Shown: positions 7,259 through 12,059 of the stretch, piece after piece
Layout: each line of letters begins with the position of its first letter
Position numbering within the stretch: the first letter of the stretch is position 1
Assembly (NCBI GenBank): GCA_003501665.1
Contig: DNOQ01000283.1
Span: 1,328-13,386 of the forward strand
DNA: 12,059 nucleotides
From: Bacteroidales bacterium
Lineage (GTDB): Bacteria; Bacteroidota; Bacteroidia; Bacteroidales; VadinHA17
Direction of reading: 5' to 3'
Made by a program: the position numbers and the translations under genes
The notes under the pieces: model-generated
The model's input: the letters and a program-made list of their open reading frames with translations, nothing else
Database searches by the model: none
Told to the model about the DNA's origin: nothing

Positions 7259-7588
7259 GAAATATTCTCCACGTTCCAGAATATCTTCATCACCATCTTC
7301 GTAATACCAGTTGATAACGTATTTTTTATTATTTAAAGTGACATGTTTTATCCTTTCAAGAAGATGAATAAATACCTTGGCACTTGCACTGTTGAAATAT
7401 TCAAGATTCATTTCAACACAGGTCACATCGGCAGGTGATTTAATATATTCATTCAGCCATATTTCAACAACTGAATAGAATTCTGCAACGTCCTCATGAA
7501 TCGAGCGTCCACTGATCTTTACCAGGCCTTCCGGAGACAATATAATCTCAGGGGAGGTTTTTGTGGATGGAATTTTCAGCTCCTTCAT
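7214..7588 (-). CDS. SiaC-family (DUF1987) regulatory phosphoprotein
   Basis: Small cytosolic protein of the SiaC/DUF1987 family. In Pseudomonas SiaC is phosphorylated by the SiaB kinase, dephosphorylated by SiaA, and controls a diguanylate cyclase. The 124-residue product shows the family layout: TSPEIILSPEG near the N-terminus, GRSIHED and FYSVVEIWLNEY, the central EYFNSASAK (63-71), and WYYEDGDEDILERGE towards the C-terminus. The usual phospho-Thr position in the NTSS-type motif is Ser67 here. Length is normal. No SiaA-, SiaB- or GGDEF-type gene is in the window, so its partners are unknown. It lies 63 bases downstream of tsaD on the same strand, and its last 45 bases overlap the end of the permease gene. 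Family is fairly sure from memory of the motifs; the role is inferred. Confidence 0.8.
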   Translation of the reverse strand: MKELKIPSTKTSPEIILSPEGLVKISGRSIHEDVAEFYSVVEIWLNEYIKSPADVTCVEMNLEYFNSASAKVFIHLLERIKHVTLNNKKYVINWYYEDGDEDILERGEYFSSILDTPFNFFRIG

Positions 7589-7651
7589 ACTTGGTTATTT
7601 CACCCGAAAATTATTAAATAAATCGATATTCACAATATTAAAAGTGACAGA

Positions 7652-8665
7652 TCAGAGTCGTGCCAGCGGAGCTATATCCTGACCGGCAAAATCATTTCCA
7701 AGATACTTATAATATCCGGTAATGCCAATCATGGCCGCATTGTCGGTAGTAAGACTAATATCGGGGATAAAAAGGTTCCAGTTTCTTTTTCGCGATTCGA
7801 TCATTGATGTATTTCTTAATGCTGAATTTGCAGAGACTCCTCCCGCTATCCCAATCTCTCTGATCCCTGTCATTATTGATGCTTTAACAAGTTTATCAAT
7901 AAGTATCTTCACTATTGTGTACTGCAATGAAGCACATAGATCCGGTTTGTTCTTTTCAATAAATTCAGGATCCTCCTTCAGCCTGTCGCGCAGGAAATAC
8001 AGAAAATTTGTCTTTAACCCGCTGAAACTGAAATCAAGTCCGGGTACAGAAGGCTTTGAAAAAGTGAAAGCCTTTATATCCCCTTCGGATGCAAGTCTGT
8101 CAATAGCGGGACCTGCCGGATATGGTAATCCCATAAGCTTTCCGCATTTATCAAATGCTTCACCTGCCGCATCGTCGACGGTATTGCCAAGAGTCTCCAT
8201 TACGAGATGGCTTTCCATGAGGATAATCCTTGTATGTCCGCCGGAAACAAGCAGGCATAAAAAGGGAAACTGAGGAGTGACTGATTCCTCCACTTTATTT
8301 TTAAGAAAATGGACAAGCACGTGTGCCTGTAAATGATTAACTTCGATAAGTGGTATATCGCGGGCAAGTGCAAACCCTTTAGCAAATGATGTACCTACAA
8401 GAAGAGAGCCAAGAAGACCCGGCCCTCTTGTAAACGCAACAGCGTTTATTTCATCTATGCCAACTCCGGCGCTCCTGAGTGCCTGGTCAACAACAGGTAC
8501 AATATTTGCCTGATGTGCCCTTGATGCCAGTTCCGGGACTACTCCTCCGTATGATCTGTGTACCTCCTGACCGGCTATCAGGTTTGAAAGAACATACCCG
8601 TCCCTTATCACCGCAGCCGAAGTGTCATCACATGATGATTCTATTGCCAGTATTGTAACGCCCAT
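7652..8665 (-). CDS. tsaD: tRNA N6-threonylcarbamoyladenosine (t6A37) transferase subunit TsaD
   Basis: Transfers the threonylcarbamoyl group from threonylcarbamoyl-AMP to A37 of ANN-decoding tRNAs, with TsaB and TsaE, in the cytoplasm. The 337-residue product matches the usual bacterial length and ASKHA fold: start MGVTILAIESSCDDTS, the metal ligands His111 and His115 in NHLQAH, a third ligand Asp308 in TTDNAA, plus SGGHT (141-145) and GGVSAN (275-280). The open frame extends 56 codons further upstream, but that part is unlike TsaD, so the ATG at 8665 is the start. The gene follows the AbrB-type gene by 52 bases and precedes the SiaC-like gene by 63 bases, all on the minus strand, so they may be co-transcribed. 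All key residues are present. Confidence 0.97.
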   Translation of the reverse strand: MGVTILAIESSCDDTSAAVIRDGYVLSNLIAGQEVHRSYGGVVPELASRAHQANIVPVVDQALRSAGVGIDEINAVAFTRGPGLLGSLLVGTSFAKGFALARDIPLIEVNHLQAHVLVHFLKNKVEESVTPQFPFLCLLVSGGHTRIILMESHLVMETLGNTVDDAAGEAFDKCGKLMGLPYPAGPAIDRLASEGDIKAFTFSKPSVPGLDFSFSGLKTNFLYFLRDRLKEDPEFIEKNKPDLCASLQYTIVKILIDKLVKASIMTGIREIGIAGGVSANSALRNTSMIESRKRNWNLFIPDISLTTDNAAMIGITGYYKYLGNDFAGQDIAPLARL

Positions 8666-8717
8666 CAATATTAAAATCCATGTAAAAATTTCCGTGTAGA
8701 ATGCATAAATTATTATA

Positions 8718-8900
8718 TTAATCAGGTTTCCAGTCGCGTATAACAATACGATCCTGATAGCATCTGACTTCCAATTGCTGTTTAGCTTTCCATTTAAGCT
8801 TTCGGATATACTCCATAGGAATTGTAACTGCATAGCTTGTGCCCCCTGATATCTTAGTCAGGCTTCTGATGTGATTTTCTTCATTTTTCCTGCGTGTCAT
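8718..8900 (-). CDS. AbrB/MazE/SpoVT-type swapped-hairpin DNA-binding protein
   Basis: A 60-residue protein made almost only of one SpoVT/AbrB domain: a basic N-terminal tail (MTRRKNEEN), then LTKISGGTSYAVTIP (14-28), IRKLKWKAKQQLEV (32-45) and DRIVIRDWKP (50-59). The TIP turn, the xKLxW segment and the final DRIVI strand are the family hallmarks; such proteins bind DNA as dimers and often control their own gene. No toxin gene is visible beside it, so it is not clearly an antitoxin: the next gene downstream is tsaD, after 52 bases. A pair of overlapping palindromes begins 38 bases before the ATG and is the natural candidate for its binding site. The IxDWK ending resembles small AbrB-like proteins that I recall from candidate-phyla bacteria; transfer is possible but unproved. 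Confidence 0.8.
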   Translation of the reverse strand: MTRRKNEENHIRSLTKISGGTSYAVTIPMEYIRKLKWKAKQQLEVRCYQDRIVIRDWKPD

Positions 8901-8938
8901 AATAAAGATGTTTAATGCTGAATAATATGTATAAAAAA

Positions 8939-8966
8939 ACGTATTAAGATACGTATTCTAATACGT
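8939..8966. promoter_or_regulatory. Candidate operator: two overlapping ACGTAT-N4-ATACGT palindromes
   Basis: Two 16-bp palindromes with the same arms, at 8939-8954 (spacer TAAG) and 8951-8966 (spacer TCTA), share the central ACGT (8951-8954). ACGT therefore recurs every 12 bases (8939, 8951, 8963), and the whole 28-bp block is symmetric at 24 of 28 positions around 8952.5. It lies between the divergent AbrB-type and tamB-like genes, 38 bases upstream of the former. The layout recalls the alternating palindrome of the mazEF operator and suggests binding by two dimers of the AbrB-like protein. Half-sites occur elsewhere, but I found no other full copy in this window. Confidence 0.6.
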
Positions 8967-9112
8967 AGTTACAAAATTTCCTAAAACCAATCAAACAATC
9001 CCTGAAGAAATATGCCATGGTATTTAACGGTACAATCTTTGTGCTGAACAAAATGAGGATGTTATATTATTGTTGTCTTTAACTATCTTTACGCAATAAA
9101 AGGCTGAATTAC

Positions 9113-9118
9113 TATAAT
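9113..9118 (+). promoter_or_regulatory. Possible -10 element for the tamB-like gene
   Basis: TATAAT lies 23 bases before the ATG at 9142 and is followed directly by TTG, giving a TATAATTTG run that also resembles the Bacteroidota TAnnTTTG element with one extra base. A weak TTTACG is found at 9088-9093, with a spacing of 19. No clear -33 TTTG was seen. This is a suggestion from pattern and place only. Confidence 0.3.
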
Positions 9119-9141
9119 TTGAATTTTTTCGTAACGAACCG

Positions 9142-12059
9142 ATGCCCGGAGCTGTTAAAAGATCGATAAAGTACTTTCTGATTTTTATCGGAATACTCAT
9201 AATGATCCCGATGATACTCTATCCTCTTTTGAGGCAACCGGAAATCCAGACACTTATTATCAGAAGGATAACCAGGCATTTTTCCCAGGAACTCAAATCG
9301 ACCATATCAGTCGGAAAAGTGGAAATTGTATTTTTCAATAAGCTGAATCTGGATGATATTCTCATCAAGGATAGAAATGATGATACCCTGATATATGCAA
9401 AAAAGTTATCTGCCACCGTCAGAAAGATAAACACCGAAAAGAATGAATTTACACTGGGCAGGGTATCACTGTTAAATCCTGTCTTATCGCTTATTACCGA
9501 TTCGGCCGGAATATTGAATCTGAATTGGTATCTCGATCTCTTGAGAAAGGAAGAAAAAGATCCGGATAAGCCTCATGCCAAAGTCAGAATAAATCATGCA
9601 GATATACGGAATGCAACCTTTTTCCTCATTAACAGGGGCGCCAATCTCAACAGTAACTCAATGGACTTCAATAATCTGCACCTGAGTGACATTAATGGTA
9701 TAATTGAAGAGTTTTCCGTCAGGGATGACACAACATCCTTCAGCATATACAATCTTTCATTCAGCGAATCCGGTGGTTTTAATATGAGGAAGATGACAAG
9801 TGATTTCGCTGTTGCAGGTAAAAGTATCCTGTTCACATCGGCATTTGTCAGTTGCGACAGCAGTATACTTAATATACCACTTGTTGAACTAAGGCCTGAT
9901 TCAACAGGGTCGTTCAGTAATTTCACTGAAAATGTCCATCTTGATATAAATGTTGACAAATCGCTTGTATATACTTCCGATCTGCAACACTTTCTGGCCC
10001 CTGTGAGGGGTATGTATGAATCAGTAAACGTCAGCGGAAGGGTATTCGGGACAATATCTGAACTCAGGGGCCGGAATATTAATTTATCCTATATGGATGA
10101 ATCCCGGCTCGATTGTGATTTTGATCTGTCAGGTCTGCCCGAACCAGGGAACTCATTTATTTATCTTGGAATTCATCGGTTGGATACCCGGGCTGATGAT
10201 ATTACCGGGATAAATATTCCGGGAAAGGGACCGATAAGACTTCCGGAATATTTCGATAAGCTGGGAACAATCTCCTTTAACGGAAGTTTTACCGGATTCA
10301 CCACTGATTTTGTTGCTTATGGGAAACTTACAACACAAGCCGGAAATTTAAGCACTGATATATCACTCCGGCCTGAAGGCAAAAACCGTTTTAAGATCAA
10401 AGGTCTGGTTACAGGCAACGGTATAGCACTGGGAGAAATCACGGGCAATACCGAACTTCTTGGTGATCTCAGCTTAAAAGCGGATATTGATATGTATGCA
10501 TATTCATTCAAAAAGTTCTCAGGCGAGATAAACGGTCTTATCGACAGTCTGGAGATAAACCGTTATAAATACAGGAATATATCATTGAACGGGATAATCA
10601 ACGACAAGACATGGGACGGAAGCATCAAAGTGGCAGATGAAAATATCAGGATGGAGATGCTTGGAATGCTGAACTTCAGCAGAGAACTGCCTGAATTTGA
10701 TTTCACACTGAACCTGGTAAACTCTGATCTTTTTAAGCTCAACCTCGATAAATCAGATACAACATCATCTGCATCTATGCTGCTAACCGCCAATTTCAGG
10801 GGAAGAACTGTAGGGAACCTCGAGGGTGAAATTAAACTTCTGAATTCAAGCCTCAGGAGATACGGAAATACTCTTGAATTATATGATTTATCAGTAAGAT
10901 CATTTACTGAAGACGAGCATCCCGCAATCAGTCTGAGGACCGATTATGCAGATGCCGATATAAGAGGTTTTTTCAATCCTGCAGGGATTGGCTCATTTAT
11001 AGGTTCATCGCTTTCCAGGCTTATGCCGTCACGCTACAGTAAACCCCGGAATATTATTAATTTCACGAAAGACAGGCTCTCCTTCAGTGTTAATTTCAAG
11101 AATACCGACAGATTAAATGATTTTTTCCGTACAGGATTATTATTGGCCGATAAAAGTACCATCACCGGTGAAATATTATCGGATACCGCTGCAACAATAA
11201 AACTAATATCAAAAAATCTTTCGGTTAAAGGCAATTCCTTTAAAGACCTTTCAGTTGATGTCAGACTTGATCAGTCAATTTTTACAGCCGCCCTGAGAAG
11301 TTCATCGCTGGGTATTCTGGGCCAGTCAGAATTAAAGGATTTTTCAGCTGATTTTGACACACGGCCTGACAACTTCATTTTTAATATCAAGTGGGATAAT
11401 AAAGATTCCAGGATCGCCAACCGCGGAAGTTTTACGGCAAGAGGGACTTCAATGGAGGGTGTAAATGAAAAGTTCGGCCCGGTGCTGCTTATTGATATTG
11501 CGTCTTCAGATATCTACAGCCATAACAACTTATGGAGAATAAACCATTCCACGGTGCTGCTTGATTCAAATAATGTATATATCAATCACCTTCTTATTAA
11601 CAGTGAGAACAGTCATTACCTTGTTGATGGAACATTATCCGAAAACCATGAAGATACCCTCCGGATAGAATTTAGAAGCATAGACATTTCACCACTCAAC
11701 TACCTGATTACAGGAAAAAATGAAAAGGAACAACTGTCATTGGATCTGAAAGGAGAATTGAACGGTAAAGTGCTCCTTACAGATATTTATAATAACCCTC
11801 TTGTTGAAGGGAATCTCAGGATAAACGGCTTTTCAATCCTTGAAAGCGAATATGGTGCACTTACACTTAATTCGGCCTGGAACAATGAACGAAAAGTGGC
11901 AGAAATACGGGCCGGGAACAACCTTGGCGGAAAGAAGATGATTGATGTTGACGGATATTATAACCCTGAACTGAGGAGGCTGTATCTGCTGACAACAGCT
12001 GAAAAACTGCCGGTTGACGCACTTAATCCTCTGCTGAATTCATTTGCTTCTGAAATAAC
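9142..12059 (+). CDS. tamB: TamB-like translocation/assembly module protein (3' partial)
   Basis: Large envelope protein of the TamB/AsmA-like (DUF490) group, which spans the periplasm and is thought to carry lipids to, or help assemble proteins in, the outer membrane. The frame is open from the ATG at 9142 to the right edge with no stop: 972 residues are visible, and family members in Bacteroidota have about 1,400-1,700, so the C-terminal DUF490 part is missing. One membrane anchor at about residues 11-30 follows a basic N-terminus. Then comes the typical start of the long beta-rich body (ISVGKVEIVFFNKLNLDDILIKD), with many alternating polar/hydrophobic beta strands and repeated G-x-hydrophobic-x-G patterns. 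In-frame stops at 9097 and 9115 make 9142 the first usable ATG. No Shine-Dalgarno is seen. It is divergent from the tsaD-side genes. Confidence 0.88.
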   Translation, partial: MPGAVKRSIKYFLIFIGILIMIPMILYPLLRQPEIQTLIIRRITRHFSQELKSTISVGKVEIVFFNKLNLDDILIKDRNDDTLIYAKKLSATVRKINTEKNEFTLGRVSLLNPVLSLITDSAGILNLNWYLDLLRKEEKDPDKPHAKVRINHADIRNATFFLINRGANLNSNSMDFNNLHLSDINGIIEEFSVRDDTTSFSIYNLSFSESGGFNMRKMTSDFAVAGKSILFTSAFVSCDSSILNIPLVELRPDSTGSFSNFTENVHLDINVDKSLVYTSDLQHFLAPVRGMYESVNVSGRVFGTISELRGRNINLSYMDESRLDCDFDLSGLPEPGNSFIYLGIHRLDTRADDITGINIPGKGPIRLPEYFDKLGTISFNGSFTGFTTDFVAYGKLTTQAGNLSTDISLRPEGKNRFKIKGLVTGNGIALGEITGNTELLGDLSLKADIDMYAYSFKKFSGEINGLIDSLEINRYKYRNISLNGIINDKTWDGSIKVADENIRMEMLGMLNFSRELPEFDFTLNLVNSDLFKLNLDKSDTTSSASMLLTANFRGRTVGNLEGEIKLLNSSLRRYGNTLELYDLSVRSFTEDEHPAISLRTDYADADIRGFFNPAGIGSFIGSSLSRLMPSRYSKPRNIINFTKDRLSFSVNFKNTDRLNDFFRTGLLLADKSTITGEILSDTAATIKLISKNLSVKGNSFKDLSVDVRLDQSIFTAALRSSSLGILGQSELKDFSADFDTRPDNFIFNIKWDNKDSRIANRGSFTARGTSMEGVNEKFGPVLLIDIASSDIYSHNNLWRINHSTVLLDSNNVYINHLLINSENSHYLVDGTLSENHEDTLRIEFRSIDISPLNYLITGKNEKEQLSLDLKGELNGKVLLTDIYNNPLVEGNLRINGFSILESEYGALTLNSAWNNERKVAEIRAGNNLGGKKMIDVDGYYNPELRRLYLLTTAEKLPVDALNPLLNSFASEI

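Noticed and set aside
7722..8273. A 183-codon plus-strand open frame opposite tsaD
   Set aside because: It is antisense to the conserved tsaD gene and shows no recognisable domain.
8666..8833. A 56-codon N-terminal extension of TsaD
   Set aside because: The residues are unlike TsaD and overlap the end of the AbrB-type gene; the ATG at 8665 gives the standard 337-residue protein.
8718..8900. A type II toxin-antitoxin module built on the AbrB/MazE-like gene
   Set aside because: No toxin-like frame lies beside it: downstream is tsaD after 52 bases, and upstream is non-coding spacer and then the divergent tamB-like gene.
8901..9141. A small gene or RNA in the spacer between the AbrB-type and tamB-like genes
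   Set aside because: Apart from the palindromes and a possible -10 element, I see only AT-rich DNA with stops in the tamB frame and no clear stem followed by a T-run.

Overview
The window looks like a chromosomal segment of a member of the Bacteroidota, probably Bacteroidales-like. The grounds are the rnfC-D-G-E-A gene order, the general lack of Shine-Dalgarno sequences outside the rnf overlaps, a long TamB protein of the Bacteroidota type divergent from the tsaD side, and moderate GC with AT-rich spacers. This placement is inferred from gene content and sequence style, not from a search. No rRNA, tRNA, CRISPR array, transposase or phage gene was seen.

Layout. (1) Positions 2-3903, plus strand: the distal part of an Rnf operon, rnfC (5' end cut by the window edge), rnfD, rnfG, rnfE and rnfA, tightly packed or overlapping. 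They encode most of the ion-translocating ferredoxin:NAD+ oxidoreductase; rnfB is not visible and probably lies upstream. (2) 3904-5249: a lone Gfo/Idh/MocA-type oxidoreductase gene on the minus strand, with a GC-rich imperfect hairpin on each side. (3) 5250-7258, plus strand: a small membrane-anchored J-domain protein and an APC-superfamily amino acid permease. (4) 7214-8900, minus strand: a likely transcription unit of a 60-residue AbrB/MazE-type DNA-binding protein, tsaD (tRNA t6A synthesis) and a SiaC-family (DUF1987) phosphoprotein. The SiaC gene overlaps the permease gene tail-to-tail by 45 bases. (5) 9142-12059, plus strand: the first 972 codons of a TamB-like outer-membrane biogenesis protein that runs off the right edge.

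Only the Rnf genes clearly form one machine: RnfC is the NADH/FeS entry module, RnfD and RnfG are the flavin subunits, and RnfE and RnfA are the paired membrane subunits with the conserved cysteines of the intramembrane Fe-S site. The rest is a mix of housekeeping and small accessory genes.

The strongest unexplained signal is a pair of overlapping palindromes at 8939-8966 (ACGTAT-N4-ATACGT twice, offset by 12 bases, sharing the central ACGT). It lies 38 bases upstream of the AbrB-type gene and looks like an autoregulatory operator. The other points worth a look are the two hairpin repeats around the oxidoreductase gene, a TAAT instead of TGAT flavinylation tetrad in RnfG, and a Ser in place of the usual phospho-Thr in the SiaC-like protein. 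I do not see a clear new multi-gene system here.
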